28,153 nt of DNA from an uncultured Bacilli bacterium (GCA_947598455.1 CANQFI010000004.1:1-28153); one strand, 5' to 3'; shown: positions 8,203 through 17,345, counted from the stretch's first letter. The notes: generated by a model not told the origin, from the letters alone. Program-made: numbers and translations.

Positions 8203-9900
8203 CTAATTTTCTACTTCATAAGTTCCAAAGATATCCATCGCTACAGATTCAGAATCGTCTAATTCAACACTCTGTTTATTATCTTCAGATACAGAAGAAT
8301 CGTCTTCTTCTATATAATTATATTTTATTTTATTCTTTAAATTAAATCTATACTTTTCCGTTTCTTTTTTCCATAAATCATCATTTACAGCTGCAAATCT
8401 AAGATTATTTCCCGAAAATTCTTCATAAAACTTTTGTAAATCATTAATTGAATTGTTAATAAGTTCATTTGTTGAATCTATTTTACTTTGAATTAAAACA
8501 TATTTATCTGAAGCTGCCAAAATAGATGTATCAGCTAATAAAGAAATTAAACTACGATTTTTATTCATTAAATAATTCATAAAATCTACCCAAGATTCAG
8601 ATAATTTATTCTTCATAGCTTTAGATGCGTCAACAAAACAATTATTAATCCTAATTTCAAGATTGATTTCCTGCTTAAATTCCTCTACTTCTACCACAGA
8701 ATCATTTACATCAACAAAATTTTTACCATCTTCAGAATCCACCTTATTGCTCTTCTTACTTTCATCCGAATTTACTTGAATTATTTCCCTATTACTTGAT
8801 TTATCAACTATATTATTTCCCAAATAAACACTTTCCTCATTTTTGTTGATTATCTTTTCGCAATCAATATTATTTCCCGATTTTATATACTTAAGCAAAA
8901 CTATTTCAATAAGAGTATATGGATCAATATTCAAATTAATATTAGATAAACACTCATTTAAATCAAAAATAAGATTATAAACATCATCAAAAGAAATAAT
9001 ATGAGAATTAATATCAGATTTAATTTCAATTGCTAATTTTCTTAATTCATCAATTAACTTTTCAATAAATACAGAATAATTAGTACCACTACACTTAACA
9101 TTATCCAAAATTTCTAATACTTTATTAGAATCATTTTCCTCAAGACTTGTTAATAACTCGTCTATTCTCTTTACTGAAACACTTCCAAAATAATTAGAAA
9201 CCATTTCCAGAGAAATTTCCTCATCATCATTAGCTAATTGATCCAACATTCCTAACGCATCACGCATACCACCAGCTGATATTAAAGCAATCTCCTCTAA
9301 TGCTTCTTCAGAAATTTTAATACTTTCCTCAGAACAAACAAACTTCAACCTGTTAATAAGTGCCTCCTTATTAACTGGCCTAAAATCAAATCTCTGACAT
9401 CGAGATAAAATAGTAATTGGTACCTTTTGAATATCAGTAGTAGCCAAAATAAATACTACATGGGATGGAGGCTCTTCCAAAGTAAGCAATAATGCATTAA
9501 ATGCGTTATCAGTTAACATATGAACTTCATCAATAATATATACTTTATACTTAGAAGACGATGGAACCAATTTAACATTATTAATCAATTCCCTTATCTG
9601 ATCTACCCCATTATTAGATGCCGCATCAATTTCAATAATATCAGGACTCTCCCTAAAAGACATACAACTAATACACTCATTACACGGATTACCATTAACT
9701 GGATGCTCACAATTTAAAGCCTTAGCAAATATCTTAGCTGAACTAGTCTTACCTGTACCCCTTGGACCAGTAAAAATATAAGCATGAGCATGCCTACCAC
9801 TTACAATTGCATTTTTAAGCATCTCTACAGTATATTCCTGACCCACTAAATTATTAAAGTCATCTGGGCGATACTTTCTATACAAAACCTTATAATTCAT
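8203..9900 (-). CDS. dnaX: DNA polymerase III tau subunit (clamp loader)
   Basis: 565 residues. It is the ATPase motor of the clamp loader and links it to the polymerase. Walker A GPRGTGKT is at 45-52, zinc ligands are C64, C73, C76 and C79, Walker B DEVH is at 124-127 and the sensor SRCQ is at 166-169. After the clamp-loader collar (to about 345) comes an acidic, Asn/Ser-rich linker and a tau C-terminal domain. I saw no slippery heptamer in the correct frame for a gamma product. GGAGGG precedes the ATG, and TATAAT at 9921-9926 (minus strand) can serve as the -10 of the operon. The linker encodes several SGNN/LGNN stretches that contain the GGGAAAT heptamer. Confidence 0.98.
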   Translation of the reverse strand: MNYKVLYRKYRPDDFNNLVGQEYTVEMLKNAIVSGRHAHAYIFTGPRGTGKTSSAKIFAKALNCEHPVNGNPCNECISCMSFRESPDIIEIDAASNNGVDQIRELINNVKLVPSSSKYKVYIIDEVHMLTDNAFNALLLTLEEPPSHVVFILATTDIQKVPITILSRCQRFDFRPVNKEALINRLKFVCSEESIKISEEALEEIALISAGGMRDALGMLDQLANDDEEISLEMVSNYFGSVSVKRIDELLTSLEENDSNKVLEILDNVKCSGTNYSVFIEKLIDELRKLAIEIKSDINSHIISFDDVYNLIFDLNECLSNINLNIDPYTLIEIVLLKYIKSGNNIDCEKIINKNEESVYLGNNIVDKSSNREIIQVNSDESKKSNKVDSEDGKNFVDVNDSVVEVEEFKQEINLEIRINNCFVDASKAMKNKLSESWVDFMNYLMNKNRSLISLLADTSILAASDKYVLIQSKIDSTNELINNSINDLQKFYEEFSGNNLRFAAVNDDLWKKETEKYRFNLKNKIKYNYIEEDDSSVSEDNKQSVELDDSESVAMDIFGTYEVEN

Positions 9901-9920
9901 ATTCGACCCTCCTGTTAATA

Positions 9921-9951
9921 ATTATAACATAAAAAAAAAGGTTTTTTACCT
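9921..9951 (-). promoter_or_regulatory. Weak tadA terminator followed by dnaX -10 element
   Basis: On the minus strand a 4-bp hairpin AGGT-aaaaa-ACCT (9939-9951) is followed by nine T (9931-9939). TATAAT comes next at 9921-9926, 21 bases upstream of the dnaX start. The hairpin is short, so termination is probably partial. No convincing -35 is present. Confidence 0.45.
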
Positions 9952-10377
9952 CATATTATTAAAAAAACTAATTAATAAATTTGAAAAATAATCCTTCTCA
10001 TCATCATAATCCTTAATCATCTTCTTATTAATATTAAAATCATCAAACCCCTCATGATTCCTCTGCGAAACAAAATAAAAAACTTCATCAATTCGACATT
10101 TAGAAATAATCATAGAACACATATTACATGGTTCCAAAACAACAATCATCTTATATCCATCTAACCGCCAATCCTTAATCTTCCTTTCAGCTTTCAATAT
10201 TGCCAAAATTTCAGCATGACCTAAAACATTACAACTTCTTTGACGATTATTATAAGCATGAGAAACAATTCTACCAGATTGATCAATAACCACAGCGCTT
10301 ACTGGAATCTCACCTTTACTTCTTGCCCTAGCAACATCCTTCTTTAATATATTTATAATCTTACTATCTAACTTCAT
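9946..10377 (-). CDS. tadA: tRNA-specific adenosine deaminase TadA
   Basis: 143 residues. It converts A34 to inosine in the tRNA-Arg(ACG) anticodon. The cytidine-deaminase zinc site is complete: H54-A-E56 (HAEILAI) and PCNMC with C84 and C87. The start is the ATG at 10377, with GGAG 8 bases upstream. An upstream extension of ten codons would run into the SRP RNA and lacks a ribosome site. It lies between the SRP RNA gene ffs and dnaX, as in B. subtilis (tadA-scr-dnaX). Confidence 0.96.
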   Translation of the reverse strand: MKLDSKIINILKKDVARARSKGEIPVSAVVIDQSGRIVSHAYNNRQRSCNVLGHAEILAILKAERKIKDWRLDGYKMIVVLEPCNMCSMIISKCRIDEVFYFVSQRNHEGFDDFNINKKMIKDYDDEKDYFSNLLISFFNNMR

Positions 10378-10398
10378 AATCAATACTCCATAAAAAAA

Positions 10399-10471
10399 CG
10401 TGCACACAAACAGAGATTGATGTGGCTGCTACTTTCCAGTCCTGACCAGGTTACAATATATTTGTTGCACG
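10399..10471 (-). ncRNA. ffs: Signal recognition particle RNA (small bacterial type)
   Basis: On the minus strand the conserved domain IV core is present: GTCAGG-actggaaAG-tAGCAGCC, matching the GGAA tetraloop and the asymmetric loop that binds Ffh. The ends pair (CGTGCAACAAA with TTTGTGTGCACG), giving a closed hairpin of about 73 nt, followed by seven T (10398-10392) as terminator. This is shorter than the 4.5S RNA of E. coli (114 nt) and near the size of mycoplasma SRP RNAs. There is no Alu domain of the long B. subtilis type. It sits just upstream of tadA. Confidence 0.93.
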
Positions 10472-10476
10472 ATTAA

Positions 10477-10505
10477 ATAATACCAAATTATAGAAATTAA
10501 ATCAA
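10477..10505 (-). promoter_or_regulatory. Promoter of the SRP RNA
   Basis: On the minus strand TTGATT (10505-10500) and TATTAT (10482-10477) are separated by 17 bp, and the RNA 5' end falls about 6 bases downstream. Good sigma-A spacing. Confidence 0.7.
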
Positions 10506-10518
10506 TCATAATATACAA

Positions 10519-10534
10519 AGTTTCACGTGAAACC
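10519..10534. promoter_or_regulatory. parS site 1
   Basis: GTTTCACGTGAAAC (10520-10533) is the core of the parS 16-mer TGTTTCACGTGAAACA; only the two outermost bases differ. It lies just upstream of the SRP RNA promoter. Confidence 0.88.
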
Positions 10535-10639
10535 TTATATATTTACCCATAATTTATTTTTCAAATAAACCTTATTAACAAGCATTTGATCAAAATATTA
10601 ACACAAAAAAACAAATATAGTAAATAGCTTATTAACATA

Positions 10640-10655
10640 TGTTTCACGTGAAACA
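10640..10655. promoter_or_regulatory. parS site 2 (perfect)
   Basis: A perfect TGTTTCACGTGAAACA palindrome, extended to 18 bp by A/T flanks (10639-10656). It is the binding and CTP-clamp loading site of ParB/Spo0J. Confidence 0.95.
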
Positions 10656-10742
10656 TCAATACAATTAAAATAATATCAAAAAAATGATCATTAATAACTC
10701 AAAATCACTTTTAATTTTTTTTCAAAAATTAACATTTTTTAA

Positions 10743-10758
10743 TGTTCCACGTGAAACA
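10743..10758. promoter_or_regulatory. parS site 3
   Basis: TGTTCCACGTGAAACA, the known C-variant of parS. A small hairpin AACATT-tttt-AATGTT (10731-10746) overlaps its left end. Confidence 0.93.
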
Positions 10759-10797
10759 TTTATCAACAATTATTCTAAAACATAAAAATAAAAAAAC

Positions 10798-10843
10798 AGG
10801 AATTGAGATTAATAATCTATCATAGATCATCAATTCGATTCCT
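10798..10843 (-). terminator. Probable terminator of the recF-gyrB-gyrA transcript
   Basis: On the minus strand AGGAAT...TGA pairs with TCAATTCCT, enclosing an inner hairpin ATCTA-tga-TAGAT. A T-rich tract follows (10797-10788). It lies about 150 bp beyond the gyrA stop, inside the parS cluster. The 5' arm carries a bulge, so this is a two-part stem. Confidence 0.65.
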
Positions 10844-10876
10844 ATTTCAATTTTATAAAAATTAAGCAAATCAATT

Positions 10877-10892
10877 TATTTCCCGGGAAATA
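10877..10892. promoter_or_regulatory. Noc-binding site (NBS) 1
   Basis: ATTTCCCGGGAAAT at 10878-10891, flanked by T/A to give a 16-bp palindrome. It is identical to the B. subtilis NBS consensus. It sits between parS sites 3 and 4, and a Noc homologue is encoded at 26537-28051. Confidence 0.88.
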
Positions 10893-10956
10893 TTATAAAT
10901 ATATTATTACAAAAATAATATAATTTTACATAAATATATTATTAACATATAATTAA

Positions 10957-10972
10957 TGTTCCACGTGAAACA
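10957..10972. promoter_or_regulatory. parS site 4
   Basis: TGTTCCACGTGAAACA, identical to site 3, 20 bp beyond the gyrA stop codon. The interval between the SRP RNA and gyrA (10472-10991, 520 bp, no gene) thus holds four parS sites, one NBS, the SRP RNA promoter and the gyrA terminator. Confidence 0.93.
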
Positions 10973-10991
10973 TTATTAACAACTAAATTCA

Positions 10992-13619
10992 TTAACTATC
11001 ACTAGCAGATTCATCATTTTCAGAAATATCACCAACTAAATCATTATCGATATCATCATTACCTAAATTATTTCCCAAATCTTCTTCTGAATCTAAATTA
11101 TTTCCTAAATTATCAGAACTACTATCAGTATCATTTCCCAAAATTACTTTACTATCGCTGTTTTGACTATTAATAACTTCATTATTTTCAGGAACGACAT
11201 TTTCTTCCTTTTCTTTATCAACTAAACAAATAGTAGCAACAATATGATCATCCTTCAATCTAATCAATCTAACACCTTGAGTAACTCTACCTAAAGTATT
11301 AATATTCTCAGTCCCCATACGCATTACCATACCAGCATCTGTAATAATAACTAAATCAGTATCAGGACGAGCAATCTTAAATGATGCAATATCACCATTC
11401 TTATCAGTAATACTTAAAGCTTTTACACCCTTACTACCACGTTTAGTCTCACGATAATCACGAACAGTTGTTTGTTTACCATAACCTTTAACAGTTACGA
11501 TAATTACATTATCATCATCTGAAGCTATTTCAGCTCCAATACACTTCGCATCACCTAATTCAATACCCTTAACTCCAGAAGCTGTTCTACCCATAATACG
11601 AACATCATTTTCGTTAAACTTAACCATTCTTCCACTACTAGATCCTAATAATACAAAATTATTTCCCGTAGTCTTTCTAACAGCTATTAACTCATCATCT
11701 TCCTTCAAAGTAATGCATATCTTACCACCACTTCTTATACTATCAAATTCAGATATAGATGTACGCTTAACTAATCCAGACTTCGTTACAAATAATAAAT
11801 TATCAATCTCTTCATCTGTGGATAACTTGATAATTGAATTAATCATCTCATCCTTTTCAATTGGTAATAAATTAACCATTGGTAAACCTTTAGATTGTCT
11901 ACTAAATTCAGGTATTTCATAACCTTTCAATCTATAAACCTTACCTTTATTGGTAAAGAATAATACATGATCATGCGTCCTGATATTAATCATCTGTTCA
12001 ACAAAATCCTCTTCATTTGTTGCCATCCCCTTAATACCGACACCACCTCTATTTTGCGCTTTAAACGTATCCGATGTTGTTCTTTTAATATAACCTTTAT
12101 GAGTTAAAGCAATCATTACATCCTCATTTGGAATCAATGACTCATCTTCAATATAATCAATAGCAGTCATATCAATATGAGTTCTACGATCATCAGCGTA
12201 TTTATTCTTAATTTCTGTCATTTCATCTTTAATTATATTAAGAACCTTCTCCTCACTAGCTAAAATAGATCTTAATTCATCAATTTCCTTCATTAAATCA
12301 GCTAATTCTGCTTCAATCTTATCTCTTTCCAAACCAGTTAATCTTCTTAATCTCATTTCCAAAATAGCTTGTGCCTGAATCTCCGTAAGACCAAATCTAT
12401 CCATTAAACCAGATTGAGCTTCTTCATCACTATTTGAATTACGAATTAATTTTACCACTTCATCAATATTATCTAAAGCTATCTTCAATCCCTCTAAAAT
12501 ATGAGCTCTTTTTTCAGCTTTATCCAAATTAAATCTCGTTCTTCTTATAATAATTTCTTTTTGATAATCTATATATTTAGAAATTATATCTTTCAAACCT
12601 AATGTCTTAGGAACACCTTGATCCAACATTAAGAAAATAATTCCAAAATTAGATTGAAAATCAGTATGTTTATATAATTGATTTAATATCACTTGCGGAT
12701 TAGCATCCTTTTTTAAAGTAATAGTTATTTTAACACCATTCTTTAAATCAGTATGATAATCAGTAATACCATCAATTACCTTATTATGTACTAAATCAGC
12801 TACCTTATTTTTCAAATCTAATGTATTAATACCATAAGGTACTTCATCAACAACTATATAATGACGACCATTTCTTTCTTCAATCGTAGCTTTACTTCTA
12901 ATTGTAATACTTCCACGACCAGTTTCATAAGCTTTTCTTATTCCAGAATTACCTAAAATAATACCTCCTGTTGGAAAATCAGGTCCAGGTATATATTTCA
13001 TTAATTCATCTAAAGTAATATCAGGATTATCAATATAAGCAATACATCCATCTATTACTTCACCTAAATTATGAGGAGGAATATTTGTTGCCATACCAAC
13101 TGCAATTCCCATTGTTCCATTAACTAAAATATTAGGAAATCTTGATGGTAAAATAGCTGGTTCTTTTTCTGAATCATCGAAGTTTGGAATCATATCAACC
13201 GTATCCTTGTTAATATCTCTTAATAATTCCAAAGAAATCTTAGAAAGTCTTGATTCAGTATAACGCATGGCTGCTGCTCCATAACCTTCAATATTACCAA
13301 AGTTACCATGACCATCAATAAGCATACAACGATAAGAGAAATCCTGAGCCATCCTTACCATTGCTTCATAAATACTTGAATCACCATGTGGATGGTATTT
13401 ACCCATTACATCTCCAACAATTCTAGCACTTTTTTTATGAGGTTTATCAGGTGTATATCCAGATTCATACATTGAATATAAAATTCTTCTATGTACAGGT
13501 TTTAAACCATCTCTTAAATCTGGTAACGCACGCGCAACAATAACACTCATTGAATAATCCAAAAATGAATCTCTAACCTCTTTAACTATATTATTTTGTT
13601 CTAATCTATCCACAACCAT
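10992..13619 (-). CDS. gyrA: DNA gyrase subunit A
   Basis: 875 residues. It cuts and rejoins DNA in gyrase. The catalytic tyrosine is Y120 in AAMRYTE. The quinolone-determining region [12 protein letters not shown] has S81 and E85, the usual sensitive-type residues. The GyrA box in the C-terminal beta-pinwheel is QNRGGVG (near 525), a variant of QRRGGKG. The last 60 or so residues are an acidic Asp/Asn/Ser tail with repeated LGNN. AGGAGG is only 3 bases from the ATG but 9 from the GTG two codons later (13613), so translation may start at that GTG. The gyrB stop codon overlaps this ribosome site. Last gene of recF-gyrB-gyrA. Confidence 0.98.
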   Translation of the reverse strand: MVVDRLEQNNIVKEVRDSFLDYSMSVIVARALPDLRDGLKPVHRRILYSMYESGYTPDKPHKKSARIVGDVMGKYHPHGDSSIYEAMVRMAQDFSYRCMLIDGHGNFGNIEGYGAAAMRYTESRLSKISLELLRDINKDTVDMIPNFDDSEKEPAILPSRFPNILVNGTMGIAVGMATNIPPHNLGEVIDGCIAYIDNPDITLDELMKYIPGPDFPTGGIILGNSGIRKAYETGRGSITIRSKATIEERNGRHYIVVDEVPYGINTLDLKNKVADLVHNKVIDGITDYHTDLKNGVKITITLKKDANPQVILNQLYKHTDFQSNFGIIFLMLDQGVPKTLGLKDIISKYIDYQKEIIIRRTRFNLDKAEKRAHILEGLKIALDNIDEVVKLIRNSNSDEEAQSGLMDRFGLTEIQAQAILEMRLRRLTGLERDKIEAELADLMKEIDELRSILASEEKVLNIIKDEMTEIKNKYADDRRTHIDMTAIDYIEDESLIPNEDVMIALTHKGYIKRTTSDTFKAQNRGGVGIKGMATNEEDFVEQMINIRTHDHVLFFTNKGKVYRLKGYEIPEFSRQSKGLPMVNLLPIEKDEMINSIIKLSTDEEIDNLLFVTKSGLVKRTSISEFDSIRSGGKICITLKEDDELIAVRKTTGNNFVLLGSSSGRMVKFNENDVRIMGRTASGVKGIELGDAKCIGAEIASDDDNVIIVTVKGYGKQTTVRDYRETKRGSKGVKALSITDKNGDIASFKIARPDTDLVIITDAGMVMRMGTENINTLGRVTQGVRLIRLKDDHIVATICLVDKEKEENVVPENNEVINSQNSDSKVILGNDTDSSSDNLGNNLDSEEDLGNNLGNDDIDNDLVGDISENDESASDS

Positions 13620-13626
13620 TCACCTC

Positions 13627-15546
13627 CTAAGCATCTAAGTTTTGTACAAATACAGCATTTTCTTCAATAAATTGTTTTCTAGGTTCTACTTCATCACCCA
13701 TTAATTTAGAGAAAACTTCATCTGCTGCTCTTGTATCTTCTAATGTAATTTGTCTTAAGACACGTTTTTCAATATCCATTGTTGTTTCATTTAATTCTTC
13801 AGCATCCATTTCTCCTAAACCTTTCATACGTAAGATATCTCTCTTCGTTTCTGGTTTTAATGTTGCTAAATATTCATCTCTTTCTTTTTCATTTAAAACA
13901 TACTTAATAGTTTGTCCATGTTTAATACAGAAAAGAGGTGGCTGAGCAGCATATACATGACCAGCTTCAACAATTGGTCTAAAGAATCTATAAAATAATG
14001 TTAATAACAATACTCTAATATGTGCTCCATCAACATCGGCATCAGTCATAATAATAATTTTATCGTACCTTAATTTAGATAAATCAAATTCATCACCAAT
14101 ACCAGTACCAAAAGCAGTAATAATAGTTCTAATTTCTTCATTATTTAAAGCCCTATCTAGTCTAGCTTTTTCAACATTTAATATTTTACCTCTTAAAGGA
14201 AGAATTGCTTGAGTCATACTGTTACGACCTTTAATAGCTGATCCACCAGCTGAATCTCCTTCGACTATAAATATTTCACATTCTGAAGGATCTTTACTCT
14301 TACAATCTGACAATTTTCCATAGAAATTAGTAATATCTAAATCTCCTTTACGACGTGTTAATTCTCTTGCTTTCTTAGCAGCTAATCGAGCTCTAGAAGC
14401 AGTCATAGATTTTTCAATAATAGTTTTAGCTTCTTCAGGATTTTCAAGTAAAAATCTCTCTAACCCTTCACTAAATACATCATCAGCAATCTTTCTAACT
14501 TCAGCATTACCTAATTTTGTTTTAGTTTGACCTTCAAATTGTGGATCAGGATGTTTACAAGAAATAATCATTGTTAAACCTTCTCTAACATCATCACCAG
14601 TTAAAGGATCATCATTATCTTTTAATAATTTTGCATTCTTAGCATAATTATTAATAATTCTTGTTAAGGCTCTTTTAACCCCATCTTCATGAGTTCCGCC
14701 TTCATAAGTACTAATATTATTAGTAAATGAATATAAACAAGAATTATAATCTTCATTATATTGGAAAGCTACTTCAATAGATATATTATCTTCTTGACCT
14801 TCGACATATACTACATTTTCATGAATAACTTTTTTATCTTTATTCAATTTTTTAACAAATTCAATAATTCCACCATTATAAACAAATTCTTGTTTCTTTT
14901 CATCCTCTCTTAGATCTTCTAAGATAATTCTTAATCCCTTATTTAAGAAAGCTAATTCCTCTAATCTTGTTGCTAAAGTTTCATAATTATACACAGTTGT
15001 TTCTTTAAAAATAGTTGGATCTGCTTTAAAAGTTACAGTAGTACCAGTTCTATCTGGATCACAATCATCAACTATTTTTAATTCATCAACAGGATGTCCA
15101 CCATTTTCAAATCTTTGAAAGTAAACATGACCATCCCTATAAACTCTCACTTCTAACCAAGAAGATAAGGCATTAACTACTGATGCGCCTACACCATGTA
15201 ATCCACCAGATACCTTGTAGCCACCACCACCAAATTTACCTCCAGCATGAAGCACTGTAAATATAGTTTCAATTGTTGATAAACCAGTTTTAACATTAGT
15301 ACCAGTTGGCATTCCACGACCATCATCTCTAACAGTAATAATATTACCTTTTTCAATAATTACTTCAATATCATCACAATAACCCGCTAATGCTTCATCA
15401 ACCGCATTATCAACTATTTCCCAAACTAAATGGTGAAGTCCTCTTTCACTAGTGGTACCAATATACATACCAGGTCTTTTTCTAACAGCTTCTAACCCTT
15501 CTAGAACTTGAATATCACTATCATTATATTCTTCATTTTCCTTCAT
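13627..15546 (-). CDS. gyrB: DNA gyrase subunit B
   Basis: 639 residues, normal length for the Gram-positive type. It supplies ATP-driven strand passage with GyrA. The GHKL ATPase motifs are present ([31 protein letters not shown]). The Toprim metal site is EGDSAGGSA near 426 and DADVDGAHI near 499. GGAGG lies 8 bases before the ATG. Three bases separate it from the recF stop, and its own stop overlaps the gyrA ribosome site. Confidence 0.99.
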   Translation of the reverse strand: MKENEEYNDSDIQVLEGLEAVRKRPGMYIGTTSERGLHHLVWEIVDNAVDEALAGYCDDIEVIIEKGNIITVRDDGRGMPTGTNVKTGLSTIETIFTVLHAGGKFGGGGYKVSGGLHGVGASVVNALSSWLEVRVYRDGHVYFQRFENGGHPVDELKIVDDCDPDRTGTTVTFKADPTIFKETTVYNYETLATRLEELAFLNKGLRIILEDLREDEKKQEFVYNGGIIEFVKKLNKDKKVIHENVVYVEGQEDNISIEVAFQYNEDYNSCLYSFTNNISTYEGGTHEDGVKRALTRIINNYAKNAKLLKDNDDPLTGDDVREGLTMIISCKHPDPQFEGQTKTKLGNAEVRKIADDVFSEGLERFLLENPEEAKTIIEKSMTASRARLAAKKARELTRRKGDLDITNFYGKLSDCKSKDPSECEIFIVEGDSAGGSAIKGRNSMTQAILPLRGKILNVEKARLDRALNNEEIRTIITAFGTGIGDEFDLSKLRYDKIIIMTDADVDGAHIRVLLLTLFYRFFRPIVEAGHVYAAQPPLFCIKHGQTIKYVLNEKERDEYLATLKPETKRDILRMKGLGEMDAEELNETTMDIEKRVLRQITLEDTRAADEVFSKLMGDEVEPRKQFIEENAVFVQNLDA

Positions 15547-15549
15547 ATA

Positions 15550-16638
15550 TTAATCCTCCCTTACTACACCATCATTAATTTCAAACAATTTACTTTTTTC
15601 TAAAATACTACCATTAATTTTATCTATTTCAGTAGTTGTTATAAATGTTTGAATATTTTCATTTATTAAATTTAAAATATTATTAATTTTAAACCTATCT
15701 AATTCGCTAAATAAGTCATCTAATATCAAAATAGGATAATCCTTCCTAATTTGATAAAAAATCTCTAATTCAGCCATTTTATAGGCAATAATAGCGTTTT
15801 TTTGTTGTCCTTCAGATCCATAATCTTTAATATTAAATCCTTCAAACTTAAATTTAAGATCATCATGATGAACCCCAAAAGTTGTTTTACCTAAGATAAC
15901 ATCTCTATTCAAATTATTTTTATATTTTTTTAATATTTTTTCTTTATCAAAATTATTAAAATCAGATATATATTCTATATTTAAATCAGAAATACCACAT
16001 ATCTTGTTATAAAACACTCCTATTTTTTCATTTAATAAATCAACATATTTTTTTCTTGATAAATAAATTTTTTCACCTAAATCAATCAATTTACTTGTTA
16101 AAACATCTAAATAATCGCTAGATGTATTAGCATTAATATTCATTGATTTTAAATAAGTATTTCTTTGTTTTAAAAGTTTATTATAATTATTTAAAGTTTT
16201 TAGATAACTATTATTTATTTGTGATATTTCTAAATTAATAGCTTTTCTTCTAATACTAGGTGAATCCTTTATAAATCTTAAATCATCAGGATTAAAGAGT
16301 ACAACACTAACTTTAGATATATAATCACTTAACTTATCTATTTTAGTATTATTTATTTTTACTTTTTTTCCACCATCTTTAATTATTATTTTATAATCAT
16401 TAGTATACTTATCTGTAATTTGCCCCTCTACACGACAAACATCTTTGTTGTTCATAATTAATACTTTATCAACAGAACCCCTAAAAGACTTTGTAAGTGC
16501 AAGCACATAAATACTTTCAACTAGATTAGTTTTTCCAGAACCATTATTACCATATATTATATTGTAACTAGGTGAAAAACTAATTTCCATTTTTTCATAA
16601 TTTCTAAAATTTAATAACTTCAAATGTTGTATCTTCAT
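15550..16638 (-). CDS. recF: DNA replication and repair protein RecF
   Basis: 362 residues. SMC-like ATPase that helps load RecA at gaps. Walker A YGNNGSGKT is at 29-37, the signature GSEGQQKN is in the C-terminal half, and Walker B ILILDDLFSELD is near 300. AGAGG lies 7 bases before the ATG. A TATAAT (16706-16711, minus strand) about 70 bp upstream, just after the comK-like gene's terminator, is a candidate -10 for recF-gyrB-gyrA; no clear -35 was seen. The S4-domain gene yaaA that normally precedes recF is absent. Confidence 0.98.
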   Translation of the reverse strand: MKIQHLKLLNFRNYEKMEISFSPSYNIIYGNNGSGKTNLVESIYVLALTKSFRGSVDKVLIMNNKDVCRVEGQITDKYTNDYKIIIKDGGKKVKINNTKIDKLSDYISKVSVVLFNPDDLRFIKDSPSIRRKAINLEISQINNSYLKTLNNYNKLLKQRNTYLKSMNINANTSSDYLDVLTSKLIDLGEKIYLSRKKYVDLLNEKIGVFYNKICGISDLNIEYISDFNNFDKEKILKKYKNNLNRDVILGKTTFGVHHDDLKFKFEGFNIKDYGSEGQQKNAIIAYKMAELEIFYQIRKDYPILILDDLFSELDRFKINNILNLINENIQTFITTTEIDKINGSILEKSKLFEINDGVVRED

Positions 16639-16715
16639 TTTTTAGCCTCTTTTACGACCATGGATTAATAAAAGTATTTTTTGAGTACTCCCATACCTCC
16701 ATTAAATTATAACAT

Positions 16716-16741
16716 AAAAAGCTACCTTTTAGTAGCTTTTT
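16716..16741 (-). terminator. Terminator of the comK-like gene
   Basis: AAAAAGCTAC and GTAGCTTTTT form a 10-bp stem with a six-base loop. The A/T arms give a U-run in either direction. It begins 2 bases after the stop codon at 16744. Confidence 0.85.
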
Positions 16742-16743
16742 AA

Positions 16744-17196
16744 TCATTTTTTATCAATTTTTCTCATTTGTAATGTATCTTTTAATCTAGAGCATCTATA
16801 AAGTTGATTATCTATGATAGCTGTTGATACATCAATAAGTAACTTTTTACCATTTTTAAGTTCAATAATAGTCTTATCTTTAAACTTATCTGGTTTATAG
16901 ATATGTTCATAAGATAACCAAGAACATTCTTTATTTTTAGGCGATAAAGTAGGAAAAAAGATTAAATCAAAAGTTTCTTCTATTATAACTGGTACTTTAT
17001 GTGTAAATCCAACTAATTTAGAAGTCCCTATTTGTCGTCCTTCAAGTGAACTACCAAAGTATTCACAACTCTCTTCTACTATCTTTAAAACTGGTTTATC
17101 AACAGTAAAAGAATCTTCTACTTCATATACCACTGTATGATGTTCATCTTTTGGTATTAAAGCTACTGTATTCTTATTTATTTCATAAGAATCCAT
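16744..17196 (-). CDS. comK: ComK-family competence transcription factor (C-terminally short)
   Basis: 150 residues against 192 in B. subtilis ComK. Similarity to ComK runs through the protein: SYEIN...VALIP (3-15), KIVEESCEYFGSSLEGRQIGT (38-58), HKVP (66-69), FFPTLSP (80-86) and CSWLSYEH (91-98). It ends with NQLYRCSRLKDT near the point matching B. subtilis VYRTAWLR. ComK is the master activator of DNA-uptake genes and binds AT-boxes in the minor groove. The C-terminal segment that in B. subtilis carries the MecA-binding FMLYPK motif is missing. The start is the inner ATG, 8 bases after AGGGAGG; an upstream ATG at 17229 lacks such a site. It is flanked by terminators on both sides, so it is its own transcription unit. 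It uses TGA as stop. It lies between dnaN and recF, where yaaA is usually found. Confidence 0.85.
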   Translation of the reverse strand: MDSYEINKNTVALIPKDEHHTVVYEVEDSFTVDKPVLKIVEESCEYFGSSLEGRQIGTSKLVGFTHKVPVIIEETFDLIFFPTLSPKNKECSWLSYEHIYKPDKFKDKTIIELKNGKKLLIDVSTAIIDNQLYRCSRLKDTLQMRKIDKK

Positions 17197-17245
17197 AATC
17201 AAAACCTCCCTCTTTCCAAAATTTACCAACCTTATACTTTATTTA

Positions 17246-17274
17246 TTTGTCGAATTTTGTCATAAAATGTCGAA
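17246..17274 (+). promoter_or_regulatory. Three Spo0A-box-like repeats upstream of comK
   Basis: TTTGTCGAA (17246-17254, perfect 0A-box consensus), TTTGTCATA (17256-17264) and AATGTCGAA (17266-17274) are direct repeats at exactly 10-bp steps. They lie 50-78 bp upstream of the comK-like start. On the comK strand a -10-like TATAAG is at 17236-17231, and the middle repeat supplies ATGACA 21 bp upstream of it. Confidence 0.55.
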
Positions 17275-17298
17275 TGTAACATAAAAATTAAAAATATT

Positions 17299-17333
17299 AA
17301 AAAAAATCACTCTCTTTCACGAAAGTGATTTTT
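17299..17333 (-). terminator. dnaN terminator
   Basis: AAAAATCACT (17302-17311) pairs with AGTGATTTTT (17324-17333) around a 12-base loop. On the minus strand a T tract follows. It separates dnaN from the comK-like gene. Confidence 0.85.
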
Positions 17334-17345
17334 CTTTTTAAATAA

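Noticed and set aside
9520..9717. Plus-strand ORF inside dnaX, and similar opposite-strand ORFs inside gyrA, mnmE, mnmG, rsmG and noc
   Set aside because: They lie fully within strongly conserved genes in other frames, lack ribosome sites and show no recognisable domains.
8203..9900. Programmed frameshift in dnaX giving a gamma product
   Set aside because: The only A-rich run noted (near 8370, encoding WKKE) is in the wrong frame for an A-AAA-AAG slip and lies very near the C terminus.
10798..10843. Structured leader or riboswitch in the gyrA-ffs gap
   Set aside because: The hairpin lies downstream of gyrA and upstream of no leftward protein gene except beyond the SRP RNA promoter. The T tract makes a terminator the simpler reading.
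16670..16698. Tiny ORF (MGVLKKYFY) after GGAGGT between the comK-like gene and recF
   Set aside because: The ATG directly touches the GGAGGT with no spacing, and there are only nine codons. It does not resemble yaaA or a known leader peptide.
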